A stretch of 64,000 nt of DNA from Brevibacterium sp. UCMA 11754. Lineage in GTDB: Bacteria; Actinomycetota; Actinomycetes; Actinomycetales; Brevibacteriaceae. The stretch lies in assembly GCF_021532275.1 (NCBI RefSeq), contig NZ_JACBOT010000025.1:62001-126000 (forward strand). Reading direction: 5' to 3'. Positions 31,070 through 39,693 of this stretch are shown in pieces. Both the position numbers and the translations under genes were made by a program. The notes beneath the pieces were generated by a model. That model was not told the origin of the DNA and ran no database searches. It worked only from the letters and a program-made list of their open reading frames with translations. Every line of letters starts with the position of its first letter. Position 1 is the first letter of the stretch.

Positions 31070-31510
31070 GTGGACATCATCGAAATCGCGGCCATCCTGG
31101 TCATCGGATTCGTCGGTTCGGCAGAATTCGGCTCAGCAACCCTCGTCCACCCGGTCATTCGCAGACTGGAAACCGAAGACCAGCTGACGTTCGAAAAGGG
31201 GCTGCTCAAGACCTTCGGACGCGTCATGCCCATCGGGATGACAATTGCAACCGCCCTCGGCATCATCGTCGCGACCAACGACCCTTCGGCATGGCTCGTC
31301 TTCGCGGCCGTCAGCCTTAGCATCGCGCTCATCGTCACGATCATCGGAAATGTTCCGATCAACCTGCGCACCGGTCGCATCACCGAGAAGACGGCACCGA
31401 AGGGGTTCATCGCCATGCGACGTCGCTGGGACGTCTTCCAGATCGTGCGATCGTCACTGCAGCTTATCGGATTCATTCTCGCCGTGATCGGCATCGTCGG
31501 TGGCGCGTGA
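31070..31510 (+). CDS. DUF1772-like integral membrane protein
   Basis: 146 residues from the GTG at 31070 with GGAG nine bases upstream. Four hydrophobic helices are visible (IIEIAAILVIGFVGSAEFGS, IGMTIATALGIIVAT, WLVFAAVSLSIALIVTIIG, SLQLIGFILAVIGIVGG). NVPINLRTGRIT after the third helix is typical of the DUF1772/anthrone-oxygenase-like family. Function in bacteria is not settled. It is probably controlled by the divergent MerR regulator. Confidence 0.8.
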   Translation: MDIIEIAAILVIGFVGSAEFGSATLVHPVIRRLETEDQLTFEKGLLKTFGRVMPIGMTIATALGIIVATNDPSAWLVFAAVSLSIALIVTIIGNVPINLRTGRITEKTAPKGFIAMRRRWDVFQIVRSSLQLIGFILAVIGIVGGA

Positions 31511-31529
31511 TTGGAAAGCGGCCGAGTGC

Positions 31530-32052
31530 TCAGCTCATGCGATGACGCAGCTCCTCGGCGTCCTCGGACTCGAGCGACAGACCATTGACAAGTGTTCTGC
31601 TGTTGACCGCGAAATCTTTTTGCGCGAAGTAGCGAGCGACCTCCAGACGCGCCGCCCGCTCAGGGACGAGAGTCAGCCCTCGCGGCTCAGCGATGTCCTG
31701 GCCGTGGACTATCACCTCGCCGAGGCATGCCGGATAGTCCTTTGTCGGAGCAATCGTGAGAGTGGTCGAGTCACGGAAGTTCGCGAGAGTCTCTTCCGGG
31801 GGTGCGCCCCTGCTATCGCGACAGCAGGCGAGCATTGTGCTCAGCCGGGTTGAATCCGGCGGCGACGATGCTGCGAATCCATGCCCACCTGCCGGTATTC
31901 GCAGCGGCACTGAGATGAGCAACCACCTGCTCGACACTCCAATCGGAACACAGCGACTGAGCCTGCAACTGGTCTGCGGCGAGGCCGTCAAGGAGACTCA
32001 CGAGGCGAGCGCGTTCGGCGTGGATGAGCGTCCAATGGTCTGATTGCCTCAC
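31530..32052 (-). pseudogene. frameshifted MDMPI/DinB-family (TIGR03083-like) mycothiol-dependent protein
   Basis: Two adjacent frames together give one mycothiol-dependent maleylpyruvate-isomerase-like protein. The first, from the GTG at 32052, reads SDHWTLIHAERARLVSLLDGL, CSDWSVEQVVAHLSAAANTG and FNPAEHNARLLSR before a TAG at 31813-31815. The second continues with APPEETLANFRDS, LGEVIVHGQDIAEPRG and ends at 31530. The N-terminal half has the expected AHL metal ligand and the C-terminal half the VHGQDI ligand block. A one-base net shift near 31800-31820 joins them. Either a decayed gene or a sequencing error; function would be thiol-dependent detoxification. Confidence 0.75.
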
Positions 32053-32074
32053 AGCGGGTGCCTCACATTCATGG

Positions 32075-32833
32075 TCAGTGGCCGAGGCCGACGAACATCT
32101 CTCGACGCAGTGCGTCGACGTGAACGCGTGCGATATCGACGGCCGCCATCGGATCGTGGGCGCGAAAGGCTGCAACGAGCCGGGCATGATGATCGCGTCC
32201 CTCATCGAGCTGTTCCTGCGGATAGGGAACAAAGTACTTGGTCAGCGCCTCATAGCAGGCGAGATAAGTAGGCACTTCCGGAAGGCTGCTGATCTCGGCG
32301 CACAGGCGGTGGAAGCGAGTGTCGGGAATGTGGTGCTCGTGCCAATCGGCGGCGTTCTTCGACTGCCGAATGAGGTCGTCGAGTTCATCGCACTGCGCCG
32401 CCGTCGCTCGCTGTGCGGCTGCAACGACAATCGCACTCTCCATCAGGCTGCGCTGATCGATGAGCCGGAGAATGGATTGCTCGTCGGCCCGATACGCCGT
32501 GACCGAGGAGTCATTGAGCGCCGGCGGATCGTCGGCGACGAAGGTTCCGCCCCCGCGCCCTCGACGGCGGACTAGGACTCCATCGTCGACCAGGCTCTCC
32601 AGGGCACGGCGCGCGGTGATGTGACTGACTTCGAGGCCCCCTGCGATGAGCTCAGTGCGGGGAAGCTTGCTTCCCGGCGCCAGCAGTGCATGCTCGATCG
32701 ACAGAAGAACTCGAGCTCGGACAGTGTCGACGGCTGAGAGCCGTGTGACCGCCGCAGATCCCGGAGCCGTGAACAGGGCCTGGTCGACCTCATGGGTCTC
32801 CCGGTTCGAGGCACGCGAATTATTTCCCGCCAT
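32075..32833 (-). CDS. GntR/FCD-family transcriptional regulator
   Basis: 252 residues. The winged helix is VRARVLLSIEHALLAPGSKLPRTELIAGGLEVSHITARRALESLVDDGVLVRRRGRGGGTFVA. The FCD domain follows (SLMESAIVVAAAQRATAAQCDELDDLI, DTRFHRLCAEIS, DHHARLVAAFRAHDPMAAVDIARVHVDAL), with His residues that often bind a metal next to the ligand. It is divergent from the nitrilase and permease genes, with a strong palindrome between. It is most likely their repressor. Confidence 0.9.
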   Translation of the reverse strand: MAGNNSRASNRETHEVDQALFTAPGSAAVTRLSAVDTVRARVLLSIEHALLAPGSKLPRTELIAGGLEVSHITARRALESLVDDGVLVRRRGRGGGTFVADDPPALNDSSVTAYRADEQSILRLIDQRSLMESAIVVAAAQRATAAQCDELDDLIRQSKNAADWHEHHIPDTRFHRLCAEISSLPEVPTYLACYEALTKYFVPYPQEQLDEGRDHHARLVAAFRAHDPMAAVDIARVHVDALRREMFVGLGH

Positions 32834-32862
32834 GTGTTGAGTCTATCGGCTCACAAGTTTAT

Positions 32863-32881
32863 AGTGTTCAAAATGAACACT
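32863..32881. promoter_or_regulatory. palindromic operator, probably of the GntR regulator
   Basis: AGTGTTCA-AAA-TGAACACT is a perfect 8-3-8 inverted repeat between the GntR gene (start 32833) and the nitrilase gene (start 32905). AT-rich flanks (TTTATAG, TTATG) suggest it overlaps promoter elements. Confidence 0.65.
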
Positions 32882-32904
32882 TATGTTGAGCAAAGGAGCT
32901 GCCG

Positions 32905-33789
32905 GTGCCTCAGAGAGAACTGAGCGTCGGACTTGCTCAACGTGCTCCGCTCCACGGCCCGAATGCGCTGGCCGAGCTGCACGCGGACGTCGAACGCACG
33001 CTTACACGGCACCCTGAACTCGACATGCTCGTCTATCCGGAGCTCCACCTCCAGGGAGTCGATCACCTGCCGAATGATGAACAGCCGGCCGCGCTGTCAC
33101 AGATGGCAATGTCTCTCGATGACCCCTTTGTGGCGAAGATCGGCGAAGTGGCCGCAGCATTCGGCATCTGGCTGTGCCCGGGAAGCATCGGCGAGTCGAC
33201 CAACACGAACGCGCAGTTCAACACCCAGCTCCTCTTCTCCCCCGACGGGACGCTGGCCGCCAGCTATCGCAAGATGTTCCCGTGGCGGCCATTTGAGCCC
33301 CACCTCCCCGGAACGGAATTCGTCGTCGCCCCGATCGATGGCCACGGCGTCCTCGGTCTGTCGAACTGCTATGACGCCTGGTTCCCCGAACACTCCCGGC
33401 ACCTCGCGTGGATGGGCGCCGATGCGATCATCAACATCGTCAAGACGACCAGCCAGGACCGCGATCAGGAGCTCGTCCTCGCCCGAGCCAATGCGATCGT
33501 CAACCAGGTCTACATGCTCAGCGTCAACTGCGCCGAACCCATCGGTCGCGGTCGCAGCATCGCCGTCGATCCCGAAGGTCATATCTTCGCCGAGGCTGGG
33601 GCCAGTGAGGACACCCTTGTCGTTCGGGTGGACTCCGGCCAGATCCAACGAGTGCGAGCTCAGGGCACCGCTGGGACCAACCGAATCTGGTCGCAGTTCA
33701 CCCCAGAAGACGCACCGATCCCACTGCCGCTCTACGGCGGACGGATCGACCCCGCACAATGGTCACCCCACTATAGCGGGCACGACTGA
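32905..33789 (+). CDS. carbon-nitrogen hydrolase (nitrilase superfamily)
   Basis: 294 residues from the GTG at 32905 with AAAGGAG upstream. The catalytic triad is visible: Glu46 in VYPELHL, Lys123 in YRKMFPWRPFEP and Cys155 in LSNCYDAWFPE. Residues GADAIINIVKTTSQDRDQELVLARANAIVNQVYMLSVN close the fold. These cytoplasmic enzymes hydrolyse amides, carbamoyl groups or nitriles. The downstream APC permease and divergent GntR suggest uptake and hydrolysis of an amide or amine-derived nitrogen source. The exact substrate is not deducible. Confidence 0.9.
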   Translation: MPQRELSVGLAQRAPLHGPNALAELHADVERTLTRHPELDMLVYPELHLQGVDHLPNDEQPAALSQMAMSLDDPFVAKIGEVAAAFGIWLCPGSIGESTNTNAQFNTQLLFSPDGTLAASYRKMFPWRPFEPHLPGTEFVVAPIDGHGVLGLSNCYDAWFPEHSRHLAWMGADAIINIVKTTSQDRDQELVLARANAIVNQVYMLSVNCAEPIGRGRSIAVDPEGHIFAEAGASEDTLVVRVDSGQIQRVRAQGTAGTNRIWSQFTPEDAPIPLPLYGGRIDPAQWSPHYSGHD

Positions 33790-33896
33790 GCCGAACGTCG
33801 ACCGCAGCGCAGATTCCCAACTCACCGCCGCACCACCTCGGCGACTCTGCTCTGCTTCACCGCCGCCATGTCATCACTGAGAACAATGGAGTAATC

Positions 33897-35240
33897 ATGT
33901 CAGACACGCTCACGCTCAAACGGACGCTCACGCTGCCCTCGCTCGTCATCTTCGGCCTCGCCTATCTCACGCCGCTGATCGTCCTGGGGATCTTCGGCGT
34001 CATCGCCTCCGAAACCGGAGGCGCAAGTGCCAGCGCCTATCTGCTGGCGCTCATCGCGATGCTCTTCACTGCCAACAGCTATGGGCGTATGGCTGCTGCC
34101 TTTCCGGTCGCTGGGTCCGCCTACACCTACGTTCGGAAGACCATCGATGGGCGAGTCGGGTTCCTCGTCGGCTGGGCGACCATGCTTGACTACCTGTTCC
34201 TGCCGATGGTCATCTGGCTCATCGGCGGTTCCTACCTGCAGGCACAGTTCCCCGGGGTGCCGATGGCCGTGTGGATCATCGGGTTCATCATCCTCACCAC
34301 TGTGCTCAACATCGTAGGGATCAAGGTCGCCGATCGCGTCAATCTCATCCTCATGTCATTCCAGATCCTCATCATCGCCTTCTTCGTCGTCCTGTCTCTG
34401 GCCGACGTCTTCGGCACTCATGGCGCGAGCGGTCTCTTCAGCACCACCCCGTTCACGGGCGTCAACTCGAGCCTCGTTGCGATCGGCGGCGGTGCAGCGA
34501 TCGCCGCGTATTCATTCCTCGGCTTCGACGCGGTGACCACGTTCACCGAGGAGACAATCGACCCCCGGCGCACCGTTCCGAAGGCAATTCTGCTCATCGC
34601 GGTCATCGGCGGCGGCATCTTCGTCGTCGTCGCCTACGCGGTGCAGCTGGTCCATCCCGGTGGAGTATTCGAGAACTCCGACGCCGCAGCGTTCGAGATA
34701 GCGCGCAGGATCGGCGGGCACCTCTTCGGCGCGATCTTCCTCGCAGCCCTCGTCATCGCGCAGTTCACCTCAGGCATCGCGGCACAGGCGGCAGGAAGCC
34801 GTCTGCTCTATGCGATGGGTCGTGACGGAGTCCTGCCTCGGCGCTTCTTCGGCAAGCTCAGCCCGCGCTTCCACACTCCTGTGCTCTCACTGCTGGCGAT
34901 TGCGGTGATCGGGCTGATCGCGATCTTCATGAACGTCGCGACTTCGACGTCGTTCATCAACTTCGGCGCCTTCCTCGCATTCATCATGGTCAACGTCTCG
35001 GTCATCGTCTTCTGGATCAAAGAGCGTCGCGCCGGGCGCCATCATGGGGTTCTGCTCTATCTGGCCTGTCCGATCGTGGGAGTGCTCGTCATCGGCTTCC
35101 TCGTCTCCCAGCTCGATGTCCACGCCATCACGATCGGGTCGATCTGGCTTGTCATCGGTGCCGTGATCCTCGCCGTCACGACCAGGGGCTTTCGGACTCA
35201 GCCGTCCGAACTGGCCATCGGCGAGGTGGAGGCGGGCTGA
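33897..35240 (+). CDS. APC-family amino acid/amine permease
   Basis: 447 residues, about twelve membrane helices. LPSLVIFGLAYLTPLIVLGIFGVIASETGG is the first-helix region of APC transporters, FPVAGSAYTYVRKTIDGRVGFLVGWATMLDY the second and third, and AAYSFLGFDAVTTFTEETIDPRRTVPKAILL the helix-6 substrate region. It is 107 bp after the nitrilase gene and probably brings in that enzyme's substrate. It is closely similar in layout to the second permease at 38152 (shared MGRDGVLPRRFFGKLSPRFHTP-type segment), suggesting duplication. Confidence 0.92.
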   Translation: MSDTLTLKRTLTLPSLVIFGLAYLTPLIVLGIFGVIASETGGASASAYLLALIAMLFTANSYGRMAAAFPVAGSAYTYVRKTIDGRVGFLVGWATMLDYLFLPMVIWLIGGSYLQAQFPGVPMAVWIIGFIILTTVLNIVGIKVADRVNLILMSFQILIIAFFVVLSLADVFGTHGASGLFSTTPFTGVNSSLVAIGGGAAIAAYSFLGFDAVTTFTEETIDPRRTVPKAILLIAVIGGGIFVVVAYAVQLVHPGGVFENSDAAAFEIARRIGGHLFGAIFLAALVIAQFTSGIAAQAAGSRLLYAMGRDGVLPRRFFGKLSPRFHTPVLSLLAIAVIGLIAIFMNVATSTSFINFGAFLAFIMVNVSVIVFWIKERRAGRHHGVLLYLACPIVGVLVIGFLVSQLDVHAITIGSIWLVIGAVILAVTTRGFRTQPSELAIGEVEAG

Positions 35241-35269
35241 TCGGGACAGTGTCGGGCTAGACTCGGCCC

Positions 35270-35728
35270 TCAGACGGCGAAGACCAACTCAAATCGCTCG
35301 CACACCACCGGCATGTCAGAAGAGAAGGCACGGCTGCTCTGCCCGTAGCGCCGCCAGAACTGTTCGTGGACCTCTCGCCATTCCTTCAGAGTGCGGTCTC
35401 CCTCGCCCTCTGAATGGGCATGGGCGGCATTGACTGCCGAAAAGGCGACGATCTCGACGGCCGTGGTGACGATGACCGCCCGAGGACGATTGCGGCCGTC
35501 GAGGATCATGCTGGCCTCCCCCACCTGAGGAATGGGTTCATCCTCGGATTCGATGTCCCACAGCGCCGAGGCGGTTGCGGTCTTCGTCCCGTCGAGGACG
35601 AGAGCGAGGAGTTCGTCTGCATGATCCGGAATTGCGCCGAACTGCCAGGGGTCGGGCATACGGATCGGAAGAGCGGGGACAGCCTCCCGTGCGGCCGACC
35701 AGAACTTCTCGAGTGCTGAGCGTGTCAC
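35270..35728 (-). CDS. ASCH domain-containing protein
   Basis: 152 residues from the GTG at 35728, overlapping the TetR stop (GTGA). HADELLALVLDGTKTATASALWD contains the ASCH GxKTAT motif, and EPIPQVGEASMILDGRNRPRAVIVTTAVEIVAF the central beta strands. The C-terminal helix LKEWREVHEQFWRRYG and FERFELVF-like strand are typical of free-standing ASCH proteins, which are thought to bind or process modified nucleotides or RNA. It is the second ASCH protein in the window. Its link with the TetR regulator is positional only. Confidence 0.87.
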   Translation of the reverse strand: MTRSALEKFWSAAREAVPALPIRMPDPWQFGAIPDHADELLALVLDGTKTATASALWDIESEDEPIPQVGEASMILDGRNRPRAVIVTTAVEIVAFSAVNAAHAHSEGEGDRTLKEWREVHEQFWRRYGQSSRAFSSDMPVVCERFELVFAV

Positions 35729-36357
35729 GTGGCAACCTTCTCCAACTGAAGTCGCAGTCCATCGATGAGCGCACGCAGACCCAGTTCGAACGCGGCCGTC
35801 GCCGACGAGGTGTCGGCGCAGAGTGGATCGAGGGCAGTACGAATCTCGGAGAACCGTTCGTCGGCTGAGTCCTGGGAAATGAGGTCGGCAGGGGCGATGA
35901 TATCGAGGGCAGAGCCGAGGACGTGGGCTTCGACGGTGCGCATGACCGCCACCGTCCGCGACCTGGGCCAGCCGCCTCGGCGCAGACCCGCGACCACAGT
36001 GTCGTACATCTGGTAGGTCGAGAGGTCGCCGATCGACGTCGTCGCAAGCAATCGGATGAGATTCGGATGCGCGGCGAAGGCACGCAGGTACGACCGGGCC
36101 CAGGATTCGAGCGCCTCGTCCCAGCATTCCGAACGCTCGACTTGGCCGACTCGGGCAAACGCCGCCACATCTATGTCGGCGACGATTCGAGCCCGCATGA
36201 GTTCAATGAGTTCACTGCGCCCGGACACGTGGTTATACAGGGAGGACACCTGACGGTCGACTCGTGCCGCGAGGATGCGCATCGACAGGGCCTCGGCCCC
36301 TTCTACGTCAACGAGGTCAAGCGCAGCGTCGACGAGCCGGTCACTGTTGAGCCTCAT
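35725..36357 (-). CDS. TetR-family regulator
   Basis: 210 residues from the ATG at 36357, preceded by GGGGGA; a GTG at 36414 would add 19 residues and is possible. RLNSDRLVDAALDLVDVEGAEALSMRILAARVDRQVSSLYNHVSGRSELIELMRARI is the TetR helix-turn-helix. The C-terminal ~140 residues match the TetR_C tetracycline-repressor-like ligand domain in length and helix pattern. It is divergent from the amidohydrolase-permease pair, with two palindromes between, and probably represses it. Confidence 0.88.
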   Translation of the reverse strand: MRLNSDRLVDAALDLVDVEGAEALSMRILAARVDRQVSSLYNHVSGRSELIELMRARIVADIDVAAFARVGQVERSECWDEALESWARSYLRAFAAHPNLIRLLATTSIGDLSTYQMYDTVVAGLRRGGWPRSRTVAVMRTVEAHVLGSALDIIAPADLISQDSADERFSEIRTALDPLCADTSSATAAFELGLRALIDGLRLQLEKVAT

Positions 36358-36388
36358 CTCGATTTCATCCCCCTTCCCCTGATTCCAT

Positions 36389-36433
36389 ACGAAGTGTATC
36401 GTGTTCTCAGTCACAATAACGAACAGTGTTCGT
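36389..36433. promoter_or_regulatory. two palindromic TetR-type sites
   Basis: ACGAACAGTGTTCGT (36419-36433) is an inverted repeat with 6-bp arms, and ACGA-N6-TCGT (36389-36402) is a weaker one sharing the ACGAA half-site. Both lie between the TetR gene and the amidohydrolase gene. Confidence 0.5.
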
Positions 36434-36484
36434 ACGCGACGACGGGGTCAGCGGCGACACGCAGTGAGACAGAGGACGGCCGAA

Positions 36485-38137
36485 TTGGCATCGACGTACT
36501 TCCACAACGGCACCATCTGGCGAGGCACAGGAGTCGACACCGCGGATGCCCTCCTCGTCCACGACGGAGTCGTCGCAGCTGTGGGATCTGTCGATGCGGA
36601 CCGGCACTTGGCCGCTCTCGACACCGCACCTGACTCCGACGACGCCCTCGACCAGGTCGACCTCGACGGCGGTTTCCTCATGCCGTCCTTCGGCGATGGT
36701 CACGCCCATCCCATCTTCGGAGGACTCGAGGCGGAGGGACCGCAGGTGCGAACGTGTTCCAGCGTCGACGAAATCGTGGCCGAGGTGCGTCGCTTTGCCC
36801 AGACCCACCCCGAGATCGAGTGGATCACCGGCGCCTCCTATGACGGCAGCCTTGTCGGCGGTGGACTTTTCGACGCGCGCTGGCTCGACGAGGCAGTCGC
36901 GGACCGACCTGTGGTGCTGCGTGCTTGGGACTATCACACGGTCTGGTGCAATTCCCGGGCCCTCGAACTCGCAGGCATCACCGCGGAGACTCCCGAGCCT
37001 GAACTGGGCGAGATCCCCCGCCGAGGAGACGGCTCGCCCCTGGGAACACTGCGGGAATGGGGTGCCGTCGATCTCGTCGACGCAGTGCGTCCGCCGCTGG
37101 ACGAAACCGTGCAGCTGCACGCGCTCGAACGAGCAGCAGACTACTACCTCGAGCGAGGGGTCACGTGGGTACAGGATGCCTGGGTCGAACCGGCCGATGT
37201 CGAAACCTATCTGGCAGCCTCGGATCAGAGCCGGCTCAAGGTCCGGTTCAATCTCGCCCTCTATGCAGATCCACGTCACTTCACCGAGCAGCTGCCTGCC
37301 ATGGTCGAGGCCAGGAGGCGCGTCGAGAAGCGCGGTGATCCGCTGCTGAGTGCCCGGACCGTGAAGTTCTTCGCCGACGGCGTCGTCGAGAACGAAACCG
37401 GGTCGCTGCTCGAACCGTACTGCTCGTCGCTGCACAATCACGGCCTGCGAGTGTGGGAAGGCGAAACCTTGGCCGAAGCGGTTCGTGCCGTTGACGCCGC
37501 TGGCTTCCAGGTCCACATCCATGCCATCGGCGACGCGGCTGTCCGCCAAGCCCTTGATGCCATCGAGTCCGCCATCGCGGCCAACGGCCCACGCGACCGC
37601 CGTCCGGTCATCGCCCATGCGCAGCTCGTCGATGCCGACGACCTCTCACGATTCGCCGAGCTCGGGGTGATCGCGAACATGCAGCCGCTGTGGGCGCAGC
37701 TCGATGACCTCATGACCGTGCTCACTGTCCCCCGCCTCGGCGAGGAGAGGGCCGGTCATCAGTACCGGATGCGGACCATCCTCGAACGTGGTGGACGCCT
37801 GTCGTTCGGTTCGGACTGGCCGTGCACCTCGGGTACCCCCGTCGAGGGCCTGGCGATCGGCACCAGCCGACAGAACGATGCGGGCGAACCAGCCGGGGGT
37901 TGGACACCGGACGAGATCGTCGACATCGACCGTGCCCTCGACTGCTATTCGACCGCAGTGGCCCACCAGGCCTTCGCCGATAACTCCCCGGCAGTTTGGG
38001 GCGAAATCCGCCCCGGGGCGAGTGCAGACCTCATCCGATTCGACCACGACCCTCGGGACTTGACACCGCAGGAACTCGCGAATATGCCCGTTCGCACCAC
38101 CTACCTCGGCGGCGTGGCCGTGCATTCATCGACCTGA
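36485..38137 (+). CDS. YtcJ-type metal-dependent amidohydrolase
   Basis: 550 residues from the TTG at 36485, with AGAGGA eight bases upstream; a GTG at 36464 is an alternative without a ribosome site. STYFHNGTIWRG and VDLDGGFLMPSFGDGHAHP start the fold, with HAH as first metal ligands. DAAGFQVHIHAIGDAAVRQALD carries the later His ligands, and RLSFGSDWPCTSGTPVEGLAIGTSR the final Asp. NFG/YtcJ-like enzymes hydrolyse N-substituted formamides and other amides. It is followed after 14 bp by an APC permease and faces a TetR gene. The substrate is unknown. Confidence 0.9.
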   Translation: MASTYFHNGTIWRGTGVDTADALLVHDGVVAAVGSVDADRHLAALDTAPDSDDALDQVDLDGGFLMPSFGDGHAHPIFGGLEAEGPQVRTCSSVDEIVAEVRRFAQTHPEIEWITGASYDGSLVGGGLFDARWLDEAVADRPVVLRAWDYHTVWCNSRALELAGITAETPEPELGEIPRRGDGSPLGTLREWGAVDLVDAVRPPLDETVQLHALERAADYYLERGVTWVQDAWVEPADVETYLAASDQSRLKVRFNLALYADPRHFTEQLPAMVEARRRVEKRGDPLLSARTVKFFADGVVENETGSLLEPYCSSLHNHGLRVWEGETLAEAVRAVDAAGFQVHIHAIGDAAVRQALDAIESAIAANGPRDRRPVIAHAQLVDADDLSRFAELGVIANMQPLWAQLDDLMTVLTVPRLGEERAGHQYRMRTILERGGRLSFGSDWPCTSGTPVEGLAIGTSRQNDAGEPAGGWTPDEIVDIDRALDCYSTAVAHQAFADNSPAVWGEIRPGASADLIRFDHDPRDLTPQELANMPVRTTYLGGVAVHSST

Positions 38138-38151
38138 GCGAAAGGACCACC

Positions 38152-39531
38152 ATGTCCGACTCACACGACACCAGCGCGTTCCAAGGTGGCAGAGAACACC
38201 ACGATGGCGGCGAAGGGCACCTCAAGCGTGCTCTCGGGGTCCCGTCTCTTGTGTTCTTCGGCCTCGTCTATATGGTGCCGCTGACCATCTTCACGACCTA
38301 CGGCATCGTCACTCAGGTCACCGGAGGCCGGGTGCCGCTTGCCTACGTGATCACTCTCCTCGCGATGGTCTTCACTGCCAGGTCCTATGCGAAGATGGCC
38401 CACGAGCTGCCCTTCGCCGGGTCCGCCTACACATACACGCAGAAGAGCTTCGGGGCTGGTATCGGGTTCGTGGCAGGGTGGGCGCTGCTGCTCGACTACC
38501 TGTTCCTGCCGATGATCAACTACCTCGTCATCGGCATCTATCTGTCTGCAGCGTTCCCGATGATCCCCGCCTGGGTGTTCGTGCTCACGGCGATCGTTCT
38601 CGTCACGGCGCTCAATGTCATCGGCATTGTATCCGTGGCACGAGCGAACATCGTCATCATCGCGGCCCAGGCGATCTTCATCCTCACCTTCGCCGCGCTC
38701 GGCATTGCGTCGATGTCGGGTTCGGGCACGGTCGATCTCATGGCACCGTTCACCGGTGACGGCAGTGCACCCGGCTTCGGCAACGTCATGGCAGGTGCCG
38801 CAATCCTGTGCCTGTCGTTCCTCGGCTTCGACGCGGTCTCGACTCTGTCCGAGGAGGCCAAGGACGCCAAGCGCAGCGTTCCTCGTGCCATTGTCATCGC
38901 GACCGTCACGGGCGGACTCATCTACATCGTGCTCTCGTTCCTCGCTCAGCTCGTCTACCCGTCGAATGACTTCGCCGACGTCGATTCGGGAGCCCTCGAT
39001 GTCATGGGTGCTGCGGGCGGAGAGTTCCTCACGATCTTCTTCACCGCCGCCTATGTCGCTGGGGCCTGCGGATCCGCGCTGACGTCTCAGGCCTCGGTCT
39101 CGCGTATCCTCTTCGCGATGGGCCGCGACGGCGTTCTGCCGAAGCGCTTCTTCGGGCGTCTCTCGCCACGCTTCCACACTCCGATCCTCGCGACGCTCTC
39201 CGTCGGAGTGGTATCGCTGTTCGCCTTGGCCGTCGACCTCAGCTTCATCTCCGAGATGGTCAGTTTCGGTGCACTCATCGCGTTCTCGGCCGTCAACCTC
39301 TCGGTCATCAAGCACTTCATCATCGATGGGAATCAGCGCGGATCGCGCGCGATCATCAACTACATCGTGCTGCCCGGCATCGGCTTCTGCCTCACCCTGT
39401 GGCTGTGGACGAGCTTGTCACCTAGAACGCTGCTCATCGGGGCAATCTGGCTGGTCCTCGGCATAGGCTACCTCGCCTTCGTCACTCGTGGCTTCCGCCG
39501 CCCGACTCCGACGCTGGACCTGGCCGACTAG
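38152..39531 (+). CDS. APC-family amino acid/amine permease
   Basis: 459 residues from the ATG at 38152 with AAAGGA upstream. A hydrophilic His/Gly/Asp N-terminus (~25 residues) precedes about twelve helices. LGVPSLVFFGLVYMVPLTIFTTYGIV, LPFAGSAYTYTQKSFGAGIGFVAGWALLLDY and LSFLGFDAVSTLSEEAKDAKRSVPRAI are APC signatures. It probably supplies the amidohydrolase substrate. It is a close relative of the permease at 33897. Confidence 0.92.
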   Translation: MSDSHDTSAFQGGREHHDGGEGHLKRALGVPSLVFFGLVYMVPLTIFTTYGIVTQVTGGRVPLAYVITLLAMVFTARSYAKMAHELPFAGSAYTYTQKSFGAGIGFVAGWALLLDYLFLPMINYLVIGIYLSAAFPMIPAWVFVLTAIVLVTALNVIGIVSVARANIVIIAAQAIFILTFAALGIASMSGSGTVDLMAPFTGDGSAPGFGNVMAGAAILCLSFLGFDAVSTLSEEAKDAKRSVPRAIVIATVTGGLIYIVLSFLAQLVYPSNDFADVDSGALDVMGAAGGEFLTIFFTAAYVAGACGSALTSQASVSRILFAMGRDGVLPKRFFGRLSPRFHTPILATLSVGVVSLFALAVDLSFISEMVSFGALIAFSAVNLSVIKHFIIDGNQRGSRAIINYIVLPGIGFCLTLWLWTSLSPRTLLIGAIWLVLGIGYLAFVTRGFRRPTPTLDLAD

Positions 39532-39624
39532 AGGACGGGCATGCGGTGTAGTAAGCCCGCAGCGTGGTAAGCCGGACTTGCGGTCACCAGAGTCGGCGGC
39601 CGAGGATGCATGATTGCCGACTCC

Positions 39625-39656
39625 ACAAATATCCATAGGTACAAGCTGCTATTTGT
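39625..39656. promoter_or_regulatory. candidate ArsR-family operator
   Basis: ACAAATA (39625-39631) and TATTTGT (39650-39656) form an inverted repeat with an 18-bp spacer, 37 bp before the ArsR-type gene start. Spacing is wide, so this is tentative; TTGTGC-N17-like promoter elements overlap the right arm. Confidence 0.35.
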
Positions 39657-39693
39657 GCTAACCTGGTTGCATCCAAGCCAAGGGAGGCAGTCG

